Positions 5,957 through 16,357 of a DNA stretch of 16,357 nt are shown piece after piece. The stretch is from an uncultured Clostridia bacterium (GTDB taxonomy: Bacteria > Bacillota > Clostridia > Christensenellales > UBA1242): the NCBI GenBank assembly GCA_947630075.1, contig CANRGF010000010.1:1-16357 (forward strand). Reading direction: 5' to 3'. A program made the position numbers and the translations under genes. The notes under the pieces are model-generated. The model ran no database searches and was not told the DNA's origin. It saw only the letters and a list, made by a program, of their open reading frames with translations. Position 1 is the first letter of the stretch, and each line of letters opens with the position of its first letter.

Positions 5957-8900
5957 TTAAGATGCTTTTGACTTTTCTTTCTTTTCTTCCTCTTCTGCCA
6001 CTTTAACTGCGTCTTTAAGTTTGACAGAAACGAGTTTGCTTACGCCCTTTTCTTCCATCGTTACGCCATACAATGAGTCTGCCACTTCCATTGTGTTTTT
6101 CTTGTGGGTGATAATTATGAACTGAGTGTTGTTGCTCAAAAATTTAAGATAATTAGCAAAGTTCATAATGTTTGTGTCGTCAAGAGCCGCTTCAATTTCG
6201 TCTAGAAAACAGAATGGCATAGGCTTTAATCTAACTATTGCAAATAAAATTGCAATGGCCGTCATCGTCTTTTCTCCACCGCTTAGTAGCGAGGTGTTAT
6301 CCAAGTTTTTGCCCGGTGGATGAGCGATGATTTCAACGCCTGCTTTAAGTGGGTCTTCATTTGGAAGAAGCACCAAACGAGCGTTGCCACCACCAAACAA
6401 GTCTTTAAATATCTTGCTGAAATTATCTTGAATTTTGGCAAATTCGCGGTTGAAGGTTTCGAGCATTTCATTTGATAAATCGCGAATAATTGAAACGGAA
6501 TCTTCCTCTGCCTTTTTCAAATCGGCAATTTGGGTACTCATTTCTTCATAGCGCGAGCCCTCATTCTTATACTCTTCTATTGCGTTTATGTTCACATAGC
6601 CAAGCGCTGTGATTTTGTTTTTATATTTGCTAACTTCACTTAGGCAAGTTTTAATATCAAAATCTGGACCTTGATTTTTATATGGCAAGCAATCATTATA
6701 GGTCTTTTCATACTCTTCCATAATGCGCTCTTGCATATTTTCGATGTCTAAGTCCACTTTTTGAAGCCTTGCATCTTCTTGGAATATGCGGTTGTTTAGG
6801 CGAGAGATTTCTTCATTTAAATTGGATTTCTTTTCGTCTATTTCCTTCACTTCGTTCATCAAAGACTGCTTAAACTCGTCAAATTTGGCAAGTTTGTCGT
6901 TTAAAGATGCAAGTGTGTTTTGAATTTCGACCATTTCGCTATCTTCTTCGCGATTTTTATTTAGTTGAATGGCTTCGTTATAAAGCGCCTGCTGGCTAGC
7001 CATATCACGCTCTAAACGGCTAATTGTTTGATTAAGGCCATCTATCGCCGCTCTTTGCTCTTCAATGTTCTTTGCTAAAGAATTGATTTTTTCTTCAGCA
7101 GAAGCGATTTCCACGCGAGAGGACATCATCTTTTCTTGATATAATTCACGCTTTTGCTTCAACTCTTCATAGGCAGTTTTGTTTGCTTGCTCTGTTTCAT
7201 TGGATTTTGCCTTAGAGTTATCATAATCTTGCTCAGCTTGATTTGATGAATTGATTTTTTCATTCAATTCAGCCACAACATCACTTGAAACTTTGATTTG
7301 GCTTTGCAGAGTGAAAATATCTTCATCTGCGTTTGATATGCTGGCTTGCAGTGCCTCCATGCGAGAAGTTTTGGAATAAAATTCATTGCTTACGCCTTGA
7401 AGTTTTTCGAGTTCTTCTTTTAGCATTTGTTTTAATTTATCAAGTGCTGAAACAAGAGATTTTTGCTGCTCTTCTATTGTGTGCAATTCTTTTGTGCGAG
7501 TGGAAATGTTTTCTTTTAATTTGTTGATTTCATTTTCCTTGCCTAAAAGTGAACTTTCTTTCTTCCTATTGCTACCACCAGACATACTCCCTTGAGGTGA
7601 TAGCACATCACCAATCAGTGTTACAATCCTAAACGCATAGCCACTTCGTTTTGCAACGGCTATGGCATTATCTAGATTATCCACCACAACTGTTGAACCC
7701 AGCAAACTTTCAATTATTGGCTTGAATTGAGGCTCTGAACGAACTATTTCGCTAGCCACACCCAAACATCCCGGCATGGAAAGGAAAGCGCGCTCAGATT
7801 GAGATAAGCGCCTTGGCTTAGCGGCTGAGATTGGAAGGAATGTGGCTCTGCCCAACTCTCTTGACTTTAAGAAATTGATAAGTTTTTTGGCGTCTTCTTC
7901 GTTTTTAGTTACAACATTTTGAATGCTGCCACCCAAAACGATTTCTATTGCCGTTTGGAACTTTTCATCAACTTTGATGATGTTTCCAACCACACCCATA
8001 ATGGCAGAATTTAACTCTCTATTCTTCTTGCCCTCTTGCATCAAGCGTTGAACGGCAAACTGATAACCTTCAAAATCTGTTTGCAAATTTGAAAGGATAT
8101 TCATTCTATTCGTGTCGTTAGAAATTGACGATTTGATTGCAAAAATGTTGCTATTAATGTTTTCAAGCGATTGCTCAATTTGTGCTTGCTTTGCTTGCAC
8201 TTTTTGAATGGATTGCTCCATCGTTTTCTTTTTATTTGTTAGCTCTTGCAACGATTTTTGAAGTTGGTCAAACTCAGCCTCAAAGGCTTGCTTTGAAGCG
8301 GAAAGTTGATTTAATTTCTCGCCATCTTGACGAATGTTCTCATTTAGGGCATCTCGCTTTGCAGTGTAGGCAGACAGGTTGGCTTTAATATCTGTCAGTT
8401 TAGAAAGATTATTGATGATTGCTCGCTGATTTTCCTCTTTCTCACCCTCACTTTTGGTGATTTGGTCCACCAACGCAAAATATTCATCATTAATTCTTTG
8501 AGCCTGTGCCCTCAAAAAGCCTAAACGCTCGCTCTCTTGCTTTTTCATTTCGCTTGCGCTTTCAACAAGAGCGGTGCGTTGACCCAAATCTAACTTTTGA
8601 GCTTTAATGTCGCCTTCAAGCCTATCTAACTGCTCTTTTAAATGCTTGGTTTGCTCGGTTAAGAGCCTTGAATCGCCCTGCTTCTTTTCCAATTTAATTG
8701 TGTATTGAAGCACTTGGTCGTGCAATTCATTTGCGTTCTTATCTAATTGATTGATTTCGTTGAGTGCTTTTTCATATTTTGCTTGCTCGGTTTCTGCCGC
8801 ATTGGTTAGCACACGCAAATTATCTTTCAAGCCTTCAAGCTTATCTGTGATGGCTTGCTTTGTTTGGGAAGCATGGTCATATTGATAAATATAAGCATTA

Positions 8901-9583
8901 ATTTCCAAACTCTTTAACTGCTCTTTATATTCAAGATATTTTTTTGCATCTTCGCATTGCTTTTTTAATGGACCGAGCCTGCGCTCAACTTCAGTCATAA
9001 TATCATTGGCACGGCTAAGATTTTCACGCACTTTCACTAGTCTATTTTCTGTGTCTTGCTTGCGCTTTTTAAACTTGGAAATGCCCACAGCTTCTTCAAA
9101 AATGACCCTTCTAGCCTCTGGCTTTGAAGATATGATTGAAGACACACTGCCCTGACCTATAACAGCATAACCATCCACACCCAAATTGCAATCATGGAAC
9201 ATATCCATAACATCTTTTTTGAGGACTGGTTGACGATTTAGATAATATTCACTTATGCCGTTGCGATATAGTTTGCGGGTGATAACAACCTCTTCAAAAT
9301 CAACATTAAACCATTTTTGAGAATTATCAAAAACGAGCGAAACCTCGCAATAGCTCATTTTTTTGCGCTTTTCAGTGCCGGCAAAGATGACATCTTGCAT
9401 GGACTGACCACGCAACTCTTTATTTGAATTTTCTCCAAGAACCCAACGAATGGCATCACTAACATTTGACTTGCCACACCCGTTGGGACCGACTATCGCC
9501 GTGGTGTTGCCATCGAAAACAATGTTTGTTTCATCTGCAAACGATTTAAACCCCACCATATTCACTTGCTTTAAATTAATCAT
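5957..9583 (-). CDS. smc: Chromosome segregation ATPase SMC
   Basis: Structural-maintenance-of-chromosomes protein. It dimerises and, with ScpA/ScpB, forms the bacterial condensin that organises and segregates the nucleoid. 1208 residues, close to the B. subtilis length. Order: N-terminal ATPase half with GFKSF (11-15) and Walker A GPNGCGKSN (32-40); long coiled coil (about 170-490); hinge (about 500-670) ending in the glycine-rich GDVLSPQGSMSGGS; returning coiled coil (about 680-1030); C-terminal half with ABC signature LLSGGEKT (from 1099), Walker B ending FCFLDE (Asp1128, Glu1129) and D-loop AALDD. The C-terminus ends in a Lys/Glu-rich tail. AAGGA lies 5 nt before the ATG. The usual upstream neighbour rnc is not here; ligA precedes it after a terminator. 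scpA and scpB are not in the window. Confidence 0.98.
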   Translation of the reverse strand: MINLKQVNMVGFKSFADETNIVFDGNTTAIVGPNGCGKSNVSDAIRWVLGENSNKELRGQSMQDVIFAGTEKRKKMSYCEVSLVFDNSQKWFNVDFEEVVITRKLYRNGISEYYLNRQPVLKKDVMDMFHDCNLGVDGYAVIGQGSVSSIISSKPEARRVIFEEAVGISKFKKRKQDTENRLVKVRENLSRANDIMTEVERRLGPLKKQCEDAKKYLEYKEQLKSLEINAYIYQYDHASQTKQAITDKLEGLKDNLRVLTNAAETEQAKYEKALNEINQLDKNANELHDQVLQYTIKLEKKQGDSRLLTEQTKHLKEQLDRLEGDIKAQKLDLGQRTALVESASEMKKQESERLGFLRAQAQRINDEYFALVDQITKSEGEKEENQRAIINNLSKLTDIKANLSAYTAKRDALNENIRQDGEKLNQLSASKQAFEAEFDQLQKSLQELTNKKKTMEQSIQKVQAKQAQIEQSLENINSNIFAIKSSISNDTNRMNILSNLQTDFEGYQFAVQRLMQEGKKNRELNSAIMGVVGNIIKVDEKFQTAIEIVLGGSIQNVVTKNEEDAKKLINFLKSRELGRATFLPISAAKPRRLSQSERAFLSMPGCLGVASEIVRSEPQFKPIIESLLGSTVVVDNLDNAIAVAKRSGYAFRIVTLIGDVLSPQGSMSGGSNRKKESSLLGKENEINKLKENISTRTKELHTIEEQQKSLVSALDKLKQMLKEELEKLQGVSNEFYSKTSRMEALQASISNADEDIFTLQSQIKVSSDVVAELNEKINSSNQAEQDYDNSKAKSNETEQANKTAYEELKQKRELYQEKMMSSRVEIASAEEKINSLAKNIEEQRAAIDGLNQTISRLERDMASQQALYNEAIQLNKNREEDSEMVEIQNTLASLNDKLAKFDEFKQSLMNEVKEIDEKKSNLNEEISRLNNRIFQEDARLQKVDLDIENMQERIMEEYEKTYNDCLPYKNQGPDFDIKTCLSEVSKYKNKITALGYVNINAIEEYKNEGSRYEEMSTQIADLKKAEEDSVSIIRDLSNEMLETFNREFAKIQDNFSKIFKDLFGGGNARLVLLPNEDPLKAGVEIIAHPPGKNLDNTSLLSGGEKTMTAIAILFAIVRLKPMPFCFLDEIEAALDDTNIMNFANYLKFLSNNTQFIIITHKKNTMEVADSLYGVTMEEKGVSKLVSVKLKDAVKVAEEEEKKEKSKAS

Positions 9584-9607
9584 ATTTTTCCTTAATCGTA
9601 CGAGTTT

Positions 9608-9635
9608 ATTATAGCAAAATCAAAAAAAAACACAA
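9608..9635 (-). promoter_or_regulatory. Predicted promoter of smc
   Basis: TATAAT (9613-9608) with TGC before it (extended -10). The best -35 is TTGTGT (9635-9630), at a spacing of 16. The predicted start near 9601 leaves an 18-nt leader that contains AAGGA. The -35 is weak and the spacer carries a run of nine T. Confidence 0.6.
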
Positions 9636-9760
9636 ATCAATTTTGCATTAAATTTTGTTTTTATTTAAAATTTTTATATCCCTTACCCAATATGGAAAAT
9701 TTTGGGCAAATATTAATTAATTTCATATAAAATTAAATCATGATATACCAAATACTACCC

Positions 9761-9777
9761 TTCATAAGCCTTATGAA
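9761..9777. repeat. 17-bp perfect palindrome after the ligA terminator
   Basis: TTCATAAG-C-CTTATGAA, perfectly symmetric over 8-bp arms. It abuts and slightly overlaps the U-tract of the ligA terminator. It could be a second hairpin (7-bp stem, GCC loop) protecting the 3' end, or a protein-binding site between the two units. Confidence 0.5.
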
Positions 9778-9800
9778 AAAGGCGGAGCTTTGCCCCGACC
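9776..9800 (-). terminator. Intrinsic terminator after ligA
   Basis: Minus strand GG, a bulged T, CGGGGC, loop AAA, GCTCCG, CC, then TTTTT. The stem includes one G-U pair that is valid only on the minus strand, which fixes its direction. It lies about 65 nt after the ligA stop and ends the pcrA-ligA unit. Confidence 0.75.
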
Positions 9801-9865
9801 CAAATTTATTTATATTTTGGAAGTTATTTGAAAAATTTTTCCGTACATAAGGTTTTTGCTAATTT

Positions 9866-14088
<4,223 letters not shown>

Positions 14089-14094
14089 AAAAGT

Positions 14095-14123
14095 ATTATA
14101 CCAAATTTTAGTTTTTCAAGCAA
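14095..14123 (-). promoter_or_regulatory. Predicted promoter of pcrA-ligA
   Basis: TTGCTT (14123-14118), 17-nt spacer, TATAAT (14100-14095), with TGG before it (extended -10). The six bases ACTTTT then lead directly to the ATG at 14088, which puts the predicted start on the A of AUG. The segment TTGAAAAACTAAAATTT upstream differs by one base from the corresponding part of the rbgA promoter. Confidence 0.7.
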
Positions 14124-14182
14124 ATAAAAAAAGAAATCTTTAAACTTTTTCTTTTATATTTTATGCCAAGTTTGTGTTAATA

Positions 14183-14208
14183 AAAAAATAAGTTTGCACT
14201 TATTTTTT
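14183..14208 (-). terminator. Intrinsic terminator after rpsU
   Basis: AAAAAATAAGT (14183-14193) pairs perfectly with ACTTATTTTTT (14198-14208) around a 4-nt loop, and the U-rich arm serves as the U-tract. It overlaps the rpsU stop. A second AT-only hairpin (14129-14155: AAAAGAAA/TTTCTTTT) followed by T residues lies further downstream, before the pcrA promoter. Confidence 0.75.
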
Positions 14209-14404
14209 AATATTTGTTGCGTTTCATAGCGCGCTTTCTTGCAGCTTTTTGCTTTTCCTTTTTCTTAACGCTTGGCTTTTTATATTCAGTGTTCTTTTTA
14301 AGGTCGCCTATAATGCCGTCTTTTTGGCACTTGCGTTTGAAGCGTTTTAAAGCACTTTCAACTGACTCATTTTCGCCACATTTAACTGTTGTCAACTCTT
14401 TCAC
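14207..14404 (-). CDS. rpsU: 30S ribosomal protein bS21
   Basis: Small basic 30S protein that helps pair the ribosome with Shine-Dalgarno sequences near the 3' end of 16S rRNA. The core ENESVESALKRFKRKC, then YKKPSVKKKEKQKAARKRA, is diagnostic. No ATG is available. The longest start is GTG at 14404 (65 residues, MKELTTVKCGENES). A TTG at 14395 would give MTTVKCGENES, which looks more like typical bS21 N-termini and has GGTGA 5 nt upstream, a possible Shine-Dalgarno site. The start is therefore uncertain by three codons. It has its own promoter and terminator. In many Firmicutes rpsU sits downstream of the dnaJ-prmA-rsmE-mtaB region, and the neighbours to the right keep that link. Confidence 0.94.
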   Translation of the reverse strand: MKELTTVKCGENESVESALKRFKRKCQKDGIIGDLKKNTEYKKPSVKKKEKQKAARKRAMKRNKY

Positions 14405-14428
14405 CCACTTTTATTTTAAAATTTCATT

Positions 14429-14456
14429 AAAAAGGTGGCTCATCACCACTCTTTTT
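14429..14456 (-). other. Hairpin at the predicted 5' end of the rpsU mRNA
   Basis: Minus strand GTGG, loop TGATGAG, CCAC, then CTTTTT; at the DNA level AAAAAG upstream extends the pairing with one bulged base. The predicted transcription start (near 14451) falls at the start of this element, so the mRNA would begin with a short stem and a U-run. It may protect the 5' end or take part in attenuation or autoregulation. Confidence 0.4.
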
Positions 14457-14457
14457 C

Positions 14458-14486
14458 ATTTTACAACAAATTAAATTAATTGTCAA
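14458..14486 (-). promoter_or_regulatory. Predicted promoter of rpsU
   Basis: Consensus TTGACA (14486-14481), 17-nt spacer, TAAAAT (14463-14458). The predicted start is near 14451, giving a leader of about 47 nt before the GTG. Confidence 0.75.
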
Positions 14487-14521
14487 CTGGTTTTGCAAAA
14501 AATTTTAAACTAAATTAACAT

Positions 14522-14544
14522 AAAAACCAATTTTTTGTTGGTTT
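14522..14544 (-). terminator. Intrinsic terminator after the 118-aa gene
   Basis: Minus strand AAACCAA (14544-14538), loop CAAAAAA, TTGGTTT (14530-14524), then TT. The 7-bp stem is only moderately stable, but its placement 8 nt after the stop and the T-run fit a terminator. Confidence 0.6.
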
Positions 14545-14551
14545 GGATTTA

Positions 14552-14908
14552 TTATACGCCAGCAGTTTTCCTTTGTTGAGCACATTTTGTAATTTTTTCT
14601 TCAAGTTTTTTTCTGCGATCCTCTGTTTCTTGTTGAATTTTTAACAACCCATTAACATAATCAACAGCATCATCGTAATTATATTCACTTTTAATAACTA
14701 CTTTAAATTTACCCCAAAAACTATTGAATTCAAAGATAACTTCATCAAATTCAGTGTAAGTTGCCAAAAGGTCAACCGCCTCTTTTGCCATTTGTTCAAT
14801 GCTACCTGCACCTGCAGTTGCGAAAATTGTTTTCTTGTCAGTTAAAGATTTTTTGGGGCGGTTATCTTCGCCCAATTCTACTTTTAGTGATTTGTAATTA
14901 TTTGCCAT
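14552..14908 (-). CDS. Unknown 118-aa protein with a strong promoter
   Basis: I do not recognise this protein. It is soluble, with no signal peptide or membrane segment. N-terminal region (about 1-30) with SLKVELGEDNRPKKSL; a middle part that looks like alternating strands and helix (FDEVIFEFNSFWGKFKVVIKSE, about 54-75); and a charged C-terminal helix (about 80-112, TEDRRKKLEEKITKC) likely to form a coiled coil. It has its own consensus promoter, an AAGGAG site and a terminator, so it is a single-gene unit likely to be well expressed. It lies between hinT and rpsU. The context suggests nothing firm. Confidence 0.8.
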   Translation of the reverse strand: MANNYKSLKVELGEDNRPKKSLTDKKTIFATAGAGSIEQMAKEAVDLLATYTEFDEVIFEFNSFWGKFKVVIKSEYNYDDAVDYVNGLLKIQQETEDRRKKLEEKITKCAQQRKTAGV

Positions 14909-14935
14909 AATAAATTCTCCTTTTTATCTGTTATT

Positions 14936-14964
14936 ATTATATCACATATTAAGCACAATGTCAA
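14936..14964 (-). promoter_or_regulatory. Near-perfect promoter of the 118-aa gene
   Basis: TTGACA (14964-14959), 17-nt spacer, TATAAT (14941-14936), with TGA before it (extended -10). All elements match consensus, making it the strongest-looking promoter in the window. The predicted start is near 14929, and AAGGAG follows in the leader. Confidence 0.85.
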
Positions 14965-14981
14965 GAAAAAAATAAAAAATT

Positions 14982-15317
14982 TTACATATCTTTGAGTTTT
15001 TCGCCACCCATAATATGAATGTGTAAATGGTTTACAGTTTGGCCGCCATTTTCACCTTGATTGACAACTAGGCGATAGCCATCAGTGATGCCAAGCTCTT
15101 CTTGCATTTTGGAGATTTTTAAAATTATTTTGCCAAGCAAAGCAGCACCATCATCGGTCATCATATCAAGATATGGCAGATGATTGGTGGGAATTGCAAG
15201 CAAGTGAACTTTAGCTTGCGGGTTGATGTCCTTAATAATCATAAAGTCTTTGTCTTCATACACTTTGGTGCTAGGGATTTCGCCCTTTCTAATTGCACAA
15301 AACACACAATCTTCCAT
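14982..15317 (-). CDS. hinT: HIT-family hydrolase (HinT-like)
   Basis: Histidine-triad nucleotide-binding protein. Family members hydrolyse purine nucleoside phosphoramidates (AMP-lysine type substrates). 111 residues, full length for the family. The active-site triad is HLHIHIMGG (His97, His99, His101). Cys4 and Cys7 (CVFC) with His46 and the triad form the zinc-binding variant of the family. The substrate-contacting NQGENGGQTVNHLH segment precedes the triad. AAGGAG lies before the ATG, and the gene follows the 140-aa gene by 11 nt, so it probably belongs to the mtaB unit. The association with mtaB and rpsU is common in Clostridia. The exact physiological substrate is unknown. Confidence 0.93.
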   Translation of the reverse strand: MEDCVFCAIRKGEIPSTKVYEDKDFMIIKDINPQAKVHLLAIPTNHLPYLDMMTDDGAALLGKIILKISKMQEELGITDGYRLVVNQGENGGQTVNHLHIHIMGGEKLKDM

Positions 15318-15328
15318 AAAATTCTCCT

Positions 15329-15751
15329 TTAATATAATTTATTTCCTAAATATTTACTCTCTAACTTAACATTAATTTGGCAAATGGTTTTATTTTTCAG
15401 TTCAAATTCTATTGATAAGTTATCTTTTTTAAATGTGTTTTTATTTTCTTGTTGATAGCCGAAATTTTGCAAAATTTTAGCAGCATCATCCATCTTTGAG
15501 TTAACTTTTATGCCAAAAACATTTTCATTTTCATTTAAAACTGAGTAAGTGGCAAGAATATGTTTATCTTCGTCTGTAGGATATGAATAAAATGATAAAA
15601 TTCGCTCATAATTTTTGCTTGGTTCGTAAATATCAAGCGACATAAAGTTGTTTACTTTTTTATAATCACCTTTGAAAGTTGTTGGTTGTTTTATACCTAA
15701 TTTATATTTTAAATTGGAATTATCGTTTAGTTCTTTAATAATTTTATCCAT
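15329..15751 (-). CDS. Unknown 140-aa protein between mtaB and hinT
   Basis: I do not recognise this protein. 140 residues, no signal peptide or membrane segment, rich in Lys, Asn and Tyr. The C-terminal half (from about GIKVNSKMDDAAKIL, near 80-94, through FELKNKTICQINVKL) has a helix-then-strands look that faintly recalls SmpA/BLIP-like beta-rich domains, but I would not assign it. The ATG follows the mtaB TAA directly, and AAGGAT lies in the last codons of mtaB, so the two are probably translationally coupled. The Lys/Asn load is higher than in the neighbours and suggests a fast-evolving, lineage-specific gene. It has no promoter of its own that I can see. Confidence 0.75.
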   Translation of the reverse strand: MDKIIKELNDNSNLKYKLGIKQPTTFKGDYKKVNNFMSLDIYEPSKNYERILSFYSYPTDEDKHILATYSVLNENENVFGIKVNSKMDDAAKILQNFGYQQENKNTFKKDNLSIEFELKNKTICQINVKLESKYLGNKLY

Positions 15752-16357
15752 TTAATTATCCTTACTCCTTTCCAAAACACCTTTCATGCCGTCTAAATAT
15801 GGCTCAGTTAGGGTTATATCGTAAATTTCGCCAAGTTTTAATTTGCCAAGTATGTAGGTGTATATATAATTATCAGTATAGCCGAAACTAAAATTTCGGT
15901 CAACTAATTCGACCAACACTTTGTGGGTTGTGCCTTTATTTTGGCTATAAAATGCGTTTTTAAACTCGTTATTTAGGTCTATTAGTTGTTTCTCGCGCTT
16001 CTTTTGGGTGGCTTTATCCACTTTTGGAGCGTTTAATTTTAAAGCAACCGTGCCCGCACGCTCGCTATATGGGAAAATGTGCATAAAACTGAAATTAATT
16101 TTCTTTAAATTTTCATAAGTGGTGGCAAATTCTTCATCAGTTTCGCCAACAAACCCAACGATTATATCCGTTGAAATCGATGCGTTTTTAAACATTTTGC
16201 GGATTTTTTGCGTGGTTTCAATAAACTGCTCGATTGAATATCTCCTATTCATTCGCTTGAGCGTTTCATTGCAAGCGGACTGCAAACTTAGATGAAAATG
16301 TGGGCAGAAATTTTTGCACTGCTTTAAAGTTTTTAGCATTGCATCGTCTAGCACATT
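15752..16357 (-). CDS. mtaB: tRNA methylthiotransferase MtaB, C-terminal part (runs off window)
   Basis: Radical-SAM enzyme that adds a methylthio group to t6A37 of tRNAs (ms2t6A). Only the last ~201 codons are present, and the frame is open to the right edge. A GTG at 16354 is an internal Val, not the start. Visible are the radical-SAM barrel part CPHFHLSLQSACNETLKRMN (about 17-36 of the fragment), TDIIVGFVGETDEEF, and HIFPYSERAGTVA, then the C-terminal TRAM domain (HKVLVELVDRNFSFGYTDNYI) that binds tRNA. MtaB is preferred over MiaB because of the CPHFH...LQS wording and the rpsU/hinT neighbourhood. The N-terminal UPF0004 domain and the CxxxCxxC cluster motif lie outside the window. Confidence 0.9.
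   Translation of the reverse strand, partial: NVLDDAMLKTLKQCKNFCPHFHLSLQSACNETLKRMNRRYSIEQFIETTQKIRKMFKNASISTDIIVGFVGETDEEFATTYENLKKINFSFMHIFPYSERAGTVALKLNAPKVDKATQKKREKQLIDLNNEFKNAFYSQNKGTTHKVLVELVDRNFSFGYTDNYIYTYILGKLKLGEIYDITLTEPYLDGMKGVLERSKDN

Larger units (their letters stand above)
9584..9865. other. Intergenic region between ligA and smc (282 bp)
   Basis: The largest gap in the window. From the ligA side it holds the ligA terminator (9776-9800), a 17-bp palindrome (9761-9777), an AT-rich stretch with no recognisable signal (about 9641-9760) and the smc promoter (9608-9635). I see no open reading frame longer than a few codons and no RNA gene. Confidence 0.7.

Noticed and set aside
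16352..16354. GTG as start of a separate 200-aa gene
   Set aside because: The frame continues open to the window edge and the protein begins in the middle of the MtaB radical-SAM domain.

Overview
The window is a dense stretch of chromosomal housekeeping genes from an AT-rich Firmicute (Bacillota), probably an uncultured Clostridia-like lineage. The evidence is the gene content (bS21, MtaB, YlxM, RbgA, KhpA, PcrA-LigA), the Firmicute-type order smc-ftsY-ylxM-ffh-rpsP-khpA-rimM-trmD-rbgA, sigma-A-like promoters (many with an extended -10 TGnTATAAT) and U-tract hairpin terminators. The genetic code looks standard: TGG encodes Trp, and TAA, TAG and TGA all serve as stops. All genes but one lie on the minus strand. 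No transposase, phage gene, CRISPR array, tRNA or rRNA was seen, and no gap between genes exceeds 300 bases.

Reading along the minus strand from the right edge: (1) positions 16357-14207 hold the 3' part of mtaB (tRNA methylthiotransferase), an unknown 140-aa protein, a HIT-family hydrolase, an unknown 118-aa protein with its own near-consensus promoter and terminator, and rpsU. (2) Positions 14088-9866 hold pcrA and ligA, a conserved DNA-repair/replication pair closed by a terminator. (3) Positions 9583-3286 hold smc, ftsY, ylxM and ffh, which cover chromosome condensation and the SRP targeting pathway (FtsY receptor, Ffh GTPase, accessory YlxM). (4) A lone plus-strand gene of unknown function (2765-3262) interrupts the usual ffh-rpsP junction. 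(5) Positions 2615-878 hold rpsP, khpA, rimM and trmD (30S assembly and tRNA G37 methylation). (6) Positions 793-1 hold rbgA (50S assembly GTPase), cut by the left edge. The usual rplS between trmD and rbgA is absent, and a terminator plus a new promoter separates rbgA from the operon.

The most interesting signals are regulatory. Three transcription-unit-leading genes (rbgA, the plus-strand unknown, pcrA) each have an extended -10 element ending exactly 6 nt before the ATG and no Shine-Dalgarno sequence. This predicts mRNAs that start on the A of AUG (leaderless). Other genes in the window carry clear AAGGAG-type sites, so two modes of initiation seem to coexist. The rbgA and rpsP promoters also share about 34 bp of related sequence, and the rpsP promoter carries three copies of a CTTTACA half-site. 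Further points are a strong hairpin between smc and ftsY, an Asp-to-Glu change at the presumed TrmD catalytic position, and three small unknown genes set among universal ones.
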